NCBI GenBank assembly: GCA_046296435.1
Contig: JBKBLI010000004.1
Location: forward strand, 20,820-84,819
Origin: M3007 sp046296435
GTDB lineage: Bacteria; Bacteroidota; Bacteroidia; Chitinophagales; Saprospiraceae
Direction of reading: 5' to 3'
DNA: 64,000 bases
This document shows, piece by piece, positions 45,301-54,233 of the stretch (position 1 is the first letter of the stretch; the number at the start of each line of letters is the position of its first letter). Both the position numbers and the translations under genes were made by a program. The notes below the pieces were generated by a model, which was given only the letters and a program-made list of their open reading frames with translations, had not been told where the DNA came from and searched no databases.

Positions 45301-46890
45301 GGTGGTGAGCTGGATTGCGATTTCGTTGACGGCGCAGGTAAGCTCTTCAGCTTCGAGGCTGACGCTGGGCGTCGCGTTGTTGGCTGACACGCTGGCCGTG
45401 TCGCGGCTGACGCAACCATTGCCCGTATTGGTGACGGCGAGGATGTATTCGCCGCCGGCATTGACTTCGGGGTTCAGCGTATTGGCGCCCGATACAATGT
45501 TGCCGCCATTGATGGCCGTCCACTGGTACTGATACTGCTGCCCTGCAGGCGCGTCGCCGGATAGCGTCGTAGCGGGTTGGGCGCAGGTGACTTCGCCATT
45601 AGGACCGGCATCCGCGCCGGGGAAGCTCTGATTAGAAACGACGGCAACCGTAGAAAATACCTGACAAGTATTGTTGTTGTTGGTGACGCGCAGGGTGTAG
45701 TTGCCCGCGGCGTTGATGGTAGGCGTGAGCGTGGTCGCGCCGGCAATGATATTGCCGCCGTTGTTGGCGAACCACTGGTAGGAGAACTCATTGCCTTGGC
45801 TGGAGGCCGTACCGTCAAGTTGGGGCGTTGGCGCCAGACAGGTAATGGTTGGCGCAGGCGCTATGACGGCTACAGGAAGGGTGGGGCCGGGCAGGCTGAC
45901 CGTATGGGTTTTGGTACAGCCTTCGCTGTCTGTCACCGTCACGGTGTAATTACCTTGATTGAAACCGTTGATGGACTCGCCGGTTTGGCCATTGCTCCAG
46001 GCGTACAGATGTCCGCCCCAGCCGCCCGATGCGCTCACTGTGATGGTTCCGGGTATGCCGTTACAACCCAGCGGCTGTACTTCGATCGTCTGCACTTCGA
46101 TAGGCCCGGGCGGGTCTTCGACGGTTGCAGGGTCGCTCACTCCCATCCATCCGTTGGAGGATGTAACCGTGCAGGTATAGACGCCGGCAGGCACGTTATT
46201 GAGGTTCTGCGTGGTAGCGCCATTGCTCCATTGGAAGGTATATGGGGGCGTGCCTCCCGACATGGTAATGCTGACCGCGCCGGTGCTTGATCCATAGCAG
46301 CGGGTGTTTTTGACGTTGACCACTGACACATTGACCACCGGCTCAGGGCATAGGTTGGTGCGGGCGTTCCAAAGCCCGTTCATGCTTTGTTGCCCGAGGT
46401 TGTATATTTTTTTGTTTGCGGGGCATACCATGTAGATCGTCGGATAGGCCGACACCTGAAGCAGGGCGCGAATCGTATGGTCGTCGATGATCGGGAAGGG
46501 CGTGCCCGTCACCCAGTCGCCTTGCGTGCCGCCTACGCAGCCTGCAGGTCCGTACAGGCAGGCCGTGTTGGTGTTGGCATCGCCCTCGATGAAGAGTACA
46601 AAGGCCTGGTCCGTACCGGGAGGCCCGTAATTGTTCCACAGGTTCTTGAGGTGCCCTGCCTGATGGTAGGCCCAGCAAGGGCCGCACCAGGTGGCCGAAA
46701 CTTCGATATAAACCGTTTTGTTGGCATCCAACAGATCGTAAAGCGTCCATTGATTGCCGTTGAGGTCAGTGCCTGTGAAATTGGGGCAGGTAGAGCCATT
46801 GGGTAACTGGGCTTTCGAAACGAGCGAGCCCAAAAGCAGAAACAGCATGAGCCATCTGCGGCGACGAAATGTTAACAGGCGCATAAGCAA
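42313..46890 (-). CDS. T9SS type-A secreted protein: thioredoxin-fold head, SprB repeats, HYR domain
   Basis: The signal peptide 'MLMRLLTFRRRRWLMLFLLL' starts this 1,525-residue protein. Residues about 30-190 are a TlpA/thioredoxin-like domain with an intact active site in 'VEVSATWCGPCWAYH' (local sequence 'YIEVSATWCGPCWAYH') and cis-Pro in 'QVSAYPTIYMV'. About nine SprB repeats ('YTFQWSNGATTQNL...AGVYTCTV' type) flank a block of five Ig-like units ('ANATGGTLTCVVNSVTISA'). A HYR-like domain is near 1300 ('APQIACPANHSACIDDN'), and the T9SS type-A C-terminal domain ends it ('VWPNPTAGLLRLQF', 'LPSGAYLLRIGHAEG'). It is predicted at the cell surface. The redox role of the head is inferred from the CxxC. 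Confidence 0.88.
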   Translation of the reverse strand: MLMRLLTFRRRRWLMLFLLLGSLVSKAQLPNGSTCPNFTGTDLNGNQWTLYDLLDANKTVYIEVSATWCGPCWAYHQAGHLKNLWNNYGPPGTDQAFVLFIEGDANTNTACLYGPAGCVGGTQGDWVTGTPFPIIDDHTIRALLQVSAYPTIYMVCPANKKIYNLGQQSMNGLWNARTNLCPEPVVNVSVVNVKNTRCYGSSTGAVSITMSGGTPPYTFQWSNGATTQNLNNVPAGVYTCTVTSSNGWMGVSDPATVEDPPGPIEVQTIEVQPLGCNGIPGTITVSASGGWGGHLYAWSNGQTGESINGFNQGNYTVTVTDSEGCTKTHTVSLPGPTLPVAVIAPAPTITCLAPTPQLDGTASSQGNEFSYQWFANNGGNIIAGATTLTPTINAAGNYTLRVTNNNNTCQVFSTVAVVSNQSFPGADAGPNGEVTCAQPATTLSGDAPAGQQYQYQWTAINGGNIVSGANTLNPEVNAGGEYILAVTNTGNGCVSRDTASVSANNATPSVSLEAEELTCAVNEIAIQLTTNAQNAAFEWTGPNGFESEMQNPVVSEPGEYAVSVLNPSNGCIGADTIAVTLDNTPPGANATGGTLTCVVNSVTISASANSSHAVFHWEGPNGFESAEQNPTVNIPGVYALTVSDTLNGCTSLAEAIVVLDDAAPEAQAQPLGTLNCNDTQVEISGQGSSQGQQFTYLWTTQNGHFVSGENTLNPIVDAAGDYMLLVANNANGCTATVSTAVVQDDPVSVTLQSVNGVSCFGSADGSAAVSGAGGNGTLSYLWSNGAQTPQAANLTAGIYQVTVTDGENCSATLDVAISEPDLLLANAQATAETANGANDGTASAAPSGGTPNYAYLWNNGETVAQIDSLAPGVYTVTVTDANGCSAVQSVTVNSFNCTLQASYTQTNVTCFGNADGTAEIALIGANEPVEIIWSNGQQGPLATGLAAGQYSAEIMDAAGCPSSLTIQITQPAALQANASATAETANGANDGTANALPVGGSGGYTYLWSTGAQTQQITGLSPGTYSVTVTDANGCVSQQSVTVNAFGCAIQMVGTVEAPLCHNSCGKITLQISGANLPYTVSWSNGENSPQLNCVSPGNYCVTVLDNFGCQQEECWLVTAPAPLIMAEVALTHPVCPNAPEGAISVSPEGGVPGYTYLWSNGSTESSIQNVTVGEYSVSVTDANGCAITSTFALSATDITPPAIDVQNTTLSINAAGLAEVNAATLGLSVADNCAVVSVSIEPALFHCEDIGVPQNVSITATDAVGLSTTLEVAVQVVDNIAPQIACPANHSACIDDNIVTYNPPIVSDNCPISNDWVLVGGLPSGSEFPVGVTEQTISYTDKSGNSATCSFEVTIFEAPAEPEALIQNDVNNQGLGAIDITPAGGLPPYQFLWTSGANTWDTEDLSGLFAGVYVLQIKDANGCSYSGSYEVQNSTSATEPEWARGMRVWPNPTAGLLRLQFAQAPDGDLRIEIFDPLGRLAAQYRPSVAGAFATLDLSALPSGAYLLRIGHAEGYTTLRVAVQK

Positions 46891-46909
46891 ATTTGGATTA
46901 CGTTAAAAG

Positions 46910-46938
46910 CGGCCGCACTCCATTCGGAATACGGCCGC
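46910..46938 (-). terminator. Terminator of the 1,985-residue T9SS protein gene
   Basis: Arms GCGGCCG and CGGCCGC flank a 15-base loop; on the minus strand TTTTAA follows. It is located 76 bases after the stop codon and directly before the next adhesin gene. Confidence 0.6.
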
Positions 46939-46967
46939 AAATAAAGTGTTTTTCCTAAAATGCGCCG

Positions 46968-46987
46968 TTTTTTTTGCGAAAAAAAAA
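46968..46987. repeat. T-tract/A-tract palindrome with GCG centre
   Basis: Eight T, GCG and nine A lie between the stop of the 1,985-residue gene and its terminator hairpin. Confidence 0.4.
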
Positions 46988-47013
46988 TTTAACCTGGTCG
47001 TCGGAGCGACATT

Positions 47014-50000
47014 TCAAAACTTAACAAGGCGCTGATGACGGGTTGCGCCTTGTTCGTTGCGCAATTCAACCACATAAACACCTGGCGGCCAGTCTGCCGT
47101 CAGAATGCGTATTTGATGTCTGTCCGAGTGGTCGCATTCGTTTTCAAAGTGCAGGACTCCTCCCGCACTCCACACCCTTGCCTTGAGTCTTGTCGGCGCG
47201 GCGCAACGGACTTCTACTTGCACCCAATCGTGGGCCGGATTAGGCCATAGCAGCGCTCCAACAAGCCATTCGGGCGCTTGCGCATCCCCCGTAACGCCCA
47301 CGGTGATTTGGCTGGACAATAGGCACCCGTTGGCGTCCGTCACCGTGAACGCATGCGTCCCTGAGGCCAAACCGGACGCTACCGGGCCGGTTTGTGCGCC
47401 GGCAGAGGGGCCCCATTGCACCGAATAAGGCGGCGTGCCGCCGGCAATTTGCAGCGAGATGCGCCATCCATCCGGCAGCGAGTCCGACTGCCACGACAAG
47501 GCGATCGGGGCGGGCGCGCCTAAGGGGTACGTATAGACGCTCGTGCAGTTGCGGCTGTCGCTCAGGGTAAGGGTGTAAATGCCGGGGGCGAGCGCGGCGA
47601 GTGCGGGGCCGGTGGCGGCGTTGCTCCAGAAGTATTCAACAGGCGGCGTGCCGCCCAGGGTTTGTACCACGATAGATCCGTCGTTGGCCCCAAAGCAACT
47701 GATCGGCGTGATGTTGGCCTGCGACACATAAAGGGAGTCGGCCAGCGCGTTCACCGTCCACCATGGCGATACCGCGACGCATCCCTTGGCATCGACAACG
47801 TTGACCTGATAGGCCCCGGCGAACAATTTGCTCAACTGGGAACCGCCGGCCCCGCTGCTCCATTGCCACTGATAGGGCGGCGTGCCGCCAGTCGTTTTTT
47901 GAAAAATCGCTCCCTCCCCGCGTCCACAACGGTCATGTCGTATTGAGTCTAATTGGGTTTGTAAGGCAGCGGCAGGTTCTGGCACCTGAATAGCGGGCAG
48001 CACGCCCGTGCATTGCCGCAGATCGGTCACGGTCAATTGATACGTGCCGGCCGGCAGGTTCTGGAGGTTGGCCGCAGCGACTCCGTGACTCCATTGATAC
48101 TGCAGCGGTGGCAGCCCGCCGCTCGCGGCGATCGTAATGGCGCCTGTGCTATCGCCTTTGCATGCTACGGCGACGAGGCTCGTTACGCCCACCAGTATGG
48201 TCGGCGCCTCTTCGATCAGAAAATCGGGCGACGTAGCTTTGCATCCTGCGGCATCTGTCACCGTGACCCTGTAAGTTCCTCCCGAAAGCGCCAGAGCGCT
48301 GTCGATGGGCGCTTGTACGCCGGAGTGCAACCCAATGGGTTGCGACCAGGCAAATTGGTAGGGCGCAGTCCCGTTGGTTGCATTGACCACAATCAGCCCG
48401 TCCTCTTCGCCCGGACAGGATACGGCGCGCACTACGAGAGGGGATACGCCGAAACGCGTTTTGAAGTCGATCACCTCGATATCTTCGACAAATTTTGCGC
48501 AGCCGGTCGCATCGAGAACGGTGACGCTGTAAGTTCCGGCATGCAAGTTGAAGATATCTTTTGTGGTTTGGCCTCCGCTCCACAGGTATTGGTAGGGAGG
48601 AACGCCGCCCGATACGCTCAGTAGAATAGACCCAACCAGCGGACCGATGCAGGGAATATGAACAGGCGTAGCGAGGGCGTTCAACTGCGGCGGCTGTCCG
48701 ACGCTTAGAGGTCCTAACACGGCGATGCACCCGTAGGCGTCGCTCGCCGTGACCGTGTACTCGCCCGCAGGTACGGCGCTTAGATTCTGGGTGACAGCGC
48801 CGTTGCTCCAGGTGAAGGCATACGGAGGCGTTCCCCCGTTGGTGCGGATGGATATACGGCCGTTGGATTCGCCGTGACAAAGCGCGTTTTTGACCTCGCT
48901 GACGTTCAGCGAAAAAGCGACAGGCGGCTGCGCCACGGTATAAGATGCGCCGATGGTGCAGCCGCGTGCGTCTGTGATAGCAACCTCATAAATACCTGCG
49001 CCAATATTTTCGATCATCAAAGCGCCCGGCTGGCCGTTCCATAGCACCGACAGCGGAGGCTCTGCGCCGTCCACGCTCAACGCGATAAGTCCCGTTTTTT
49101 CCGAAAAACAAAAAACGGGGCGCAGGCTATCCAAGGTAATGCTGAGCAATTGGGGGGCCGTGAGCGCAAGCGGCTCCAGCGTGCTGCTGCATCCATTGGC
49201 GTCGGCTATGACGGCGACATAGGCGCCTGCGGCAATGCCTTGCAGCGTATCGCCTACCGCTCCGGTATTCCAGGATACGACATAGGGCGCCACGCCGCCC
49301 GAGGGCGATACAACAATCCGACCGTCGGAAGCGCCGACGCACGTCGGAGACGTGACGTGCATGGGACCTGAGCCTACCGGCGGCGGCTGCGTGACGATGC
49401 TTTGATGCGAGGCCGTGCAATTGTTGGCGTCCGACACGGTCACGGCGTACAGACCTGCCGGAACCATGGAAATCTGCGCCGAGGCGGCGCCGCTGTTCCA
49501 GGCGTAGGCATAGGGCGGGACGCCGCCGATAGCGTTAGCGGTGACGGCGCCCTCGGCAACGCCGTTGCAAAGCGGCGTCTGGACAACGCTGCTGAGCACA
49601 GAAAGCGGGGGCGGTTGTCCGATGGCGTATTCTGGCGTTTCGAAGAGGCAATCGCGCGCGTCGGTTACCGTCAGGCGGTACTGCCCGGCGCTTTTATTCA
49701 ATAGATTTTGCGCGGCGCTGCTGTCCGACCATAGGTAAGCGTAGGGGGGCGTGCCGCCGCTGATTTCCAATTGAACACTGCCGTTGCTCTGCCCGAAGCA
49801 AAGGACGTCGGTGATGCGAAGTCCCGATATGTTGAAAGGATCGGGTTCCTTGATCTCAATATTCTCAATCGCCTGCGTACAGTTGCCGTCGCTCACCGTC
49901 ACCGAATACAACCCGGCGGGCAAGTGCTGCACAGACGATCCGCTCTGGCCGTTGCTCCAGGAGATATCGGGATCCAGACCATTGACGCTCAGGTAAATCG

Positions 50001-52971
50001 CGCCGGTCTGGTCGCCCGGGCAACGGGGATGCGATACGCTGTCCAGGCTGACGCTAAGCCCGGGAGCGCTCAATACGATTTGCGGAAAAACAAAGGGGCA
50101 TTTGTCGCCCGTGGCGTCGGTCAGCGTGACCCGGTAGCCGCCTTGCGATAGCCCTCCCAGTACAGCTTGCCCGCCTGCATGGTTCAAAGCGCCCGCGCTC
50201 GGTCCCGACCATTGAAACAGATAAGGGGGCGAGCCGTTGATCGGCGTGATGGCAATAGAACCATCGGCGCCGCCGCAAACACTCGGATTGACCTTCGCAT
50301 CGATCGCAGCCTGATTGACGTGGTTGATCGTATGCGCCTTGACAAGCGCCTGCGCCGAGCATCCCTTAGCGTCGCTGACCGTCACCGCGACGTTCTGCGT
50401 CAATCCGCCGACGGCGCCGGAGGGTATCTGGATATTTTGGCTGCTTTGCCCGCCGCTCCAGGCGTATTGATAAGGCGCGCCAGAGCCGCCCGAAGCCTGA
50501 GCCTGAAGCGCAATCTGTCGGTTCTTGCAGGCGCTCACGCTATCGCCCTGCGCGATAGCGGCTGTTGGATTGGGCAAGGCGGCTATCGAAAATGCAATGG
50601 CGCTCTCGCAACCGTAGGGACTGACGCTCCGCACGGCATATTCTGCTCCTTGCAAGGCTGTGACCAGCGCGGCAGCGAGTTCGTTGCCCGAATTGGCGGG
50701 AAGTCCGGCATGCCAACTCAGTATGCCGCCGCTACCCGCGGCATCGTGCACCTGCATCTGGCTTAGATCAAAAGTTGCGCCTTGACAAGGCGTCTGGGGT
50801 TGCGATACGCTCAGGATCGGAACTGGCCGCGCAAAAACGCGCACCGGCACGCGCACGCTGGAGCATAGCCCAAGCCCGTCGGGTATGGAGTCCGCCAACC
50901 AGAATGTGGTATCGCGAACCACCGAAGGTAGGGTCAATTGAGCGCCCCCGGCTATCGGCGCGCCGCCTACAGGACCGGCAAACCAAAAATACTGCCCCAC
51001 AGGGGCGCCGATTGCATTCAGACTCACCCCCTCGCCCACGCATACGTCGGCATCCGGAGCGGCTGGCGCAGGTATAAAGTTATCGTCCTGCCCGTTGCAG
51101 TTTTCATCAATCCCGTTGCAACGCGTTTCGGGCGCGCCGGGGAAAACCAGCGGGTTGCCGTCGTCGCAATCGCCGCTCTGCGCCGTATAACCGGGCGGAG
51201 GAGTAGGCGAGCAGGAGAAAATGCGTCTTAGCGCATTGCCATAGCCGTCGGCGTCGGCGTCGGCGAAATAGACGAACTCCTGATTCGCCTGAACGGCGCC
51301 GTACAACTTGATTTCGTCGATGGCCAGATCGCCAAAGGCGCCCAGCGCGCTGTTGGCGACCCATTGTAGTTGCACCGTCTGGCTGTGCCAGGCGCTGAGA
51401 TCGACATACTCGCGCCTCCAGCGTTTGCCGCGGTTGCCGCTCCAGACGGCTACCTGGCTCCAGTTCAGCCCGCCGTCTGTGCTGATCTCAAGCGCCAGCG
51501 CAGCCATTGGGCCAGACTGCGTGTGCATGTACAGGTCGAACCCAATGTGGCAGCCGGAGCCGGACGGGGCGACCAGATTGACGCAACGGCTGCGCAAGGC
51601 AGCCCTTTTGCCAGAAACGCCCGACGGCGAGCAGGAATTGCGAAAAAAAGCGTATTGCAGGCCGCCAGAAGCGGCAGGCGGGCCGGAAGTGGGGTGATTG
51701 AGACCCGGTCCCTGCCTCAACTTCCAGTCCAGATCGTCGTCATGGACATTGAACCACAACGGCGACACTTCGCAGGGCGTATTGCAATCGTCGTTGCACA
51801 GGTCGCCGGACTCAAAAGACGTATGCAAGGTCGCGGGGCAGTCGTAGTAAAAACGCAAGACGCGGCTATTACCGCTCCAGGCGCCTCCAAATGCGCACTT
51901 TTTCCGCAAATATACGTCGTAAAACGCGCGCTCGCTCAAGCCGGGAAGCGTTGCAGAAGCAGGAAAGGGCGGCGCCAGACGCAGCACAGCGCCGCCGCCG
52001 CCCGCGCTCCCAAGACCCGGAATAAACCCGGCAGGCCCGTATTCGACGATCAGCGAATCCGCATTGTTGGTCGCCGGGAATGCAATATCGGCGTTGTTGA
52101 GCCACTGCGCCGCATTGGGCGCGGCGCAGGTAAGCGGCGCAAAATCGAGATGCGCCAGGCGCAATATCCCTCGGTCGCCATTTTTTTTGTCGCATATCTC
52201 AAGACGCCATATACCGATGGGCGATTGGCCATTGTGGAGCGTAGTCAGCGGCTCGACAGGTTTGAAATCGCCCGTCACGTGATCGCGCTCAGCGGCGGCC
52301 GACCAAGGCTGGGCATGCGGGGCGTCGGTCAGGGCTACAAAAACGCCGCAGGCTCCTCCTCCGCCCAGAGCGCCGAGATGTCTATCGCCGGGATTGAGGT
52401 TGTCCACCAGCTTGACGCGCGATCCGTCGGGCGCATGGAGCCAAACGCTCAGGTCGGCGCGCCACGGGTGCTCGATGATCAGGCGCACAGATTGCAGCGC
52501 CAGATCGACGCCCAAAGCAAGTCCGGGCGCTTCGTCCACATGCAGCCGAAATACCTGCGTATTGTTGCAGGACGTGTCGTTCAATTCCAACGCCAAAGGG
52601 CAAGGACGCTTATTGTTCAGATCTGTTTGGAAGGCCCGCGGCTGACTCCACAGGCTGGTATCCTGATCGCAGATGGCTCGCACCTGAAAATGATAATTAG
52701 TCCCCGGCAGGAGTTGGGTCGCCACCAAAGGGGGGGAACCAACGACAAAATGGGTAGGTATTCCTGTAAAAGCCTGATTAGCCGGTCGCAGTTCGACCGC
52801 GTAAGCATTGCTCACATCAGTCCAGGTGAGGGTGGCCGCGCTATCGCTTACCGACCCCGTTTGCAGCAACTCGGGTCGGGGACAAATCTGGGCGAGCGGG
52901 GCGCGGGGGACGGGAGGCGTCGCCGCCATCCCGACTGAAAAAATCTGGAACAGCAAGTAAAAAAGATGCAT
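47014..52971 (-). CDS. T9SS type-A modular surface protein: FN3, P-domain, MAM-like, MopE-like, SprB repeats
   Basis: This 1,985-residue protein begins with a signal peptide ('MHLFYLLFQIFSVGMAA'). In order I see a fibronectin-III domain (about 35-120), a proprotein-convertase P-domain (about 145-290, 'HPWRADLSVWLHAPDGS'), a second FN3-like domain, a MAM-like domain (about 400-565, 'DDDLDWKLRQGPGLNHPTSG'), a MopE-type metal-binding motif ('GDCDDGNPLVFPGAPE', 'RCNGIDENCNGQDDN'), an Ig-like region, about 14 SprB repeats (pattern 'GGTPPYAYLW...AGQYRLTVTD'), and a T9SS C-terminal domain ('LLWPNPAHDWVQVEV'). It is probably an adhesin or glycan/protein-binding surface protein; no catalytic domain is recognised. 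Confidence 0.88.
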   Translation of the reverse strand: MHLFYLLFQIFSVGMAATPPVPRAPLAQICPRPELLQTGSVSDSAATLTWTDVSNAYAVELRPANQAFTGIPTHFVVGSPPLVATQLLPGTNYHFQVRAICDQDTSLWSQPRAFQTDLNNKRPCPLALELNDTSCNNTQVFRLHVDEAPGLALGVDLALQSVRLIIEHPWRADLSVWLHAPDGSRVKLVDNLNPGDRHLGALGGGGACGVFVALTDAPHAQPWSAAAERDHVTGDFKPVEPLTTLHNGQSPIGIWRLEICDKKNGDRGILRLAHLDFAPLTCAAPNAAQWLNNADIAFPATNNADSLIVEYGPAGFIPGLGSAGGGGAVLRLAPPFPASATLPGLSERAFYDVYLRKKCAFGGAWSGNSRVLRFYYDCPATLHTSFESGDLCNDDCNTPCEVSPLWFNVHDDDLDWKLRQGPGLNHPTSGPPAASGGLQYAFFRNSCSPSGVSGKRAALRSRCVNLVAPSGSGCHIGFDLYMHTQSGPMAALALEISTDGGLNWSQVAVWSGNRGKRWRREYVDLSAWHSQTVQLQWVANSALGAFGDLAIDEIKLYGAVQANQEFVYFADADADGYGNALRRIFSCSPTPPPGYTAQSGDCDDGNPLVFPGAPETRCNGIDENCNGQDDNFIPAPAAPDADVCVGEGVSLNAIGAPVGQYFWFAGPVGGAPIAGGAQLTLPSVVRDTTFWLADSIPDGLGLCSSVRVPVRVFARPVPILSVSQPQTPCQGATFDLSQMQVHDAAGSGGILSWHAGLPANSGNELAAALVTALQGAEYAVRSVSPYGCESAIAFSIAALPNPTAAIAQGDSVSACKNRQIALQAQASGGSGAPYQYAWSGGQSSQNIQIPSGAVGGLTQNVAVTVSDAKGCSAQALVKAHTINHVNQAAIDAKVNPSVCGGADGSIAITPINGSPPYLFQWSGPSAGALNHAGGQAVLGGLSQGGYRVTLTDATGDKCPFVFPQIVLSAPGLSVSLDSVSHPRCPGDQTGAIYLSVNGLDPDISWSNGQSGSSVQHLPAGLYSVTVSDGNCTQAIENIEIKEPDPFNISGLRITDVLCFGQSNGSVQLEISGGTPPYAYLWSDSSAAQNLLNKSAGQYRLTVTDARDCLFETPEYAIGQPPPLSVLSSVVQTPLCNGVAEGAVTANAIGGVPPYAYAWNSGAASAQISMVPAGLYAVTVSDANNCTASHQSIVTQPPPVGSGPMHVTSPTCVGASDGRIVVSPSGGVAPYVVSWNTGAVGDTLQGIAAGAYVAVIADANGCSSTLEPLALTAPQLLSITLDSLRPVFCFSEKTGLIALSVDGAEPPLSVLWNGQPGALMIENIGAGIYEVAITDARGCTIGASYTVAQPPVAFSLNVSEVKNALCHGESNGRISIRTNGGTPPYAFTWSNGAVTQNLSAVPAGEYTVTASDAYGCIAVLGPLSVGQPPQLNALATPVHIPCIGPLVGSILLSVSGGVPPYQYLWSGGQTTKDIFNLHAGTYSVTVLDATGCAKFVEDIEVIDFKTRFGVSPLVVRAVSCPGEEDGLIVVNATNGTAPYQFAWSQPIGLHSGVQAPIDSALALSGGTYRVTVTDAAGCKATSPDFLIEEAPTILVGVTSLVAVACKGDSTGAITIAASGGLPPLQYQWSHGVAAANLQNLPAGTYQLTVTDLRQCTGVLPAIQVPEPAAALQTQLDSIRHDRCGRGEGAIFQKTTGGTPPYQWQWSSGAGGSQLSKLFAGAYQVNVVDAKGCVAVSPWWTVNALADSLYVSQANITPISCFGANDGSIVVQTLGGTPPVEYFWSNAATGPALAALAPGIYTLTLSDSRNCTSVYTYPLGAPAPIALSWQSDSLPDGWRISLQIAGGTPPYSVQWGPSAGAQTGPVASGLASGTHAFTVTDANGCLLSSQITVGVTGDAQAPEWLVGALLWPNPAHDWVQVEVRCAAPTRLKARVWSAGGVLHFENECDHSDRHQIRILTADWPPGVYVVELRNEQGATRHQRLVKF

Positions 52972-53134
52972 AAAAATCGGTTTTGATCAAAAAAACATAA
53001 AGCGTCGGGAGCGATAAAAGCGTCCGAGAGCAGCGCGAAAGGCGCGGCGCAAGCGCAAGCCTATTGCAAACGCTCATACTTCGCGCAAAATTATGACAAC
53101 AAGGTCCGGCGCCGTACGGTCGTTTGAAATTTAC

Positions 53135-53142
53135 TACTTTTG
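53135..53142 (+). promoter_or_regulatory. -7 element TACTTTTGCGGC adjoining the folD start
   Basis: It ends four bases before the ATG, in the same string TTTGCGGCATG as at pth, which suggests a leaderless message. Confidence 0.5.
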
Positions 53143-53146
53143 CGGC

Positions 53147-54010
53147 ATGATTTTATTGGACGGAAAAAAAGTCTCAGAAGCCATCAAAACTGAGCTGCGC
53201 GAAAAGCTCCGCGTCTCGCTACAATCTGGCGCTGCGGCGCCATGTCTGGCCGCCGTACTCGTAGGCGATAATCCCGCCAGCCGAACCTACGTCTCGAGCA
53301 AAATACGCTCCTGCGAGCAAGTCGGATTCAAGAGCCGACTGGTCCAACTGCCCGAAACCGTAAGCGAGGAGGACCTGCTCCACGAAGTGCGCGCCCTCAA
53401 CGCAGACCCGGAGGTGACGGGGTACATCGTCCAACTGCCTTTGCCGCGCCACATCGACGAGACCCGCATCACCCTCGCCATTGATCCGGCTAAGGATGTA
53501 GATGGCTTCCATCCTGTCAATTTTGGCCGTATGGCGCTTGGCTTACCTGCGCTCTTGCCCGCCACTCCCTATGGGATACTCGAAATATTGCGCCGCTATG
53601 AAGTCCCTACGGTCGGCAAACAATGCGTCGTGATCGGACGCAGCAATATCGTGGGGCGGCCGATCAGCATCCTTCTCTCTCAGAAAGGTTTTGACTGCAC
53701 CGTCACTGTGGCGCACTCGCGCACGCCAGATCTGCGGGCTGAGGTCAGTCGAGCCGATATTGTTGTGGCGGCTATAGGCATTCCCCAATTTGTCAAAGCG
53801 GACTGGATCAAAGAAGGCGCCGTGGTCATCGACGTCGGCATCAATCGCCTGGCTGACGAAACCCGCAAATCCGGCTTTCGCATCGTCGGCGACGTCGATT
53901 TCGAACAGGCGGCTCCCAAATGCAGCTACATCACGCCCGTACCCGGCGGCGTGGGCCTGATGACCGTAGCCATGCTGATGATGAACACCTGGAACGCGGC
54001 CCAGAAGTAA
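53147..54010 (+). CDS. folD: Bifunctional methylenetetrahydrofolate dehydrogenase/cyclohydrolase
   Basis: The start at 'MILLDGKKVSEAIK' (287 residues) is the usual FolD start; 18 codons upstream are excluded by the promoter element. Catalytic and binding blocks are 'TYVSSKIRSCEQVGF' (Lys), 'GYIVQLPLPRHID', 'DVDGFHPVNFGRM', 'PATPYGILEIL', 'VIGRSNIVGRPISILL' (NADP) and 'PVPGGVGLMTVAMLM'. It interconverts C1-folate units in the cytoplasm. Length and motifs are all normal. Confidence 0.97.
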   Translation: MILLDGKKVSEAIKTELREKLRVSLQSGAAAPCLAAVLVGDNPASRTYVSSKIRSCEQVGFKSRLVQLPETVSEEDLLHEVRALNADPEVTGYIVQLPLPRHIDETRITLAIDPAKDVDGFHPVNFGRMALGLPALLPATPYGILEILRRYEVPTVGKQCVVIGRSNIVGRPISILLSQKGFDCTVTVAHSRTPDLRAEVSRADIVVAAIGIPQFVKADWIKEGAVVIDVGINRLADETRKSGFRIVGDVDFEQAAPKCSYITPVPGGVGLMTVAMLMMNTWNAAQK

Positions 54011-54035
54011 TCAGCGACCCCAAGGCCCAATTGGC

Positions 54036-54092
54036 AGGGCGCATGCGCGCAGACCTGCGGCACATCCACTTCAGACATGCCCGCCCTTTTTT
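54036..54092 (+). terminator. Probable intrinsic terminator after folD
   Basis: Left arm AGGGCG-CATG (54036-54045) pairs with CATG-cc-CGCCCT (54076-54087), with a two-base bulge and a 30-base loop, followed by a run of six T. Confidence 0.5.
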
Positions 54093-54233
54093 CGCCTTGT
54101 TTCTTTAAAAAAAGCGTGGGCCTAAGATGCGCCTGCTGCGGCACTCATCGCGAATAAAAAAATGGCCCGTCCACGCCCCTTGTCTTTTTACCCAAAAGAA
54201 AGCGCAGGGCGTCGCATAGTCGCAAAGGGCCGC

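Noticed and set aside
51370..52938. Plus-strand frame of 522 codons
   Set aside because: It is antisense to the N-terminal modules of the 1,985-residue T9SS protein, which are clearly coding.
42313..52971. DNA-level repeats in the SprB arrays considered as mobile or CRISPR repeats
   Set aside because: They are diverged protein-domain repeats of about 75-80 residues in coding DNA.
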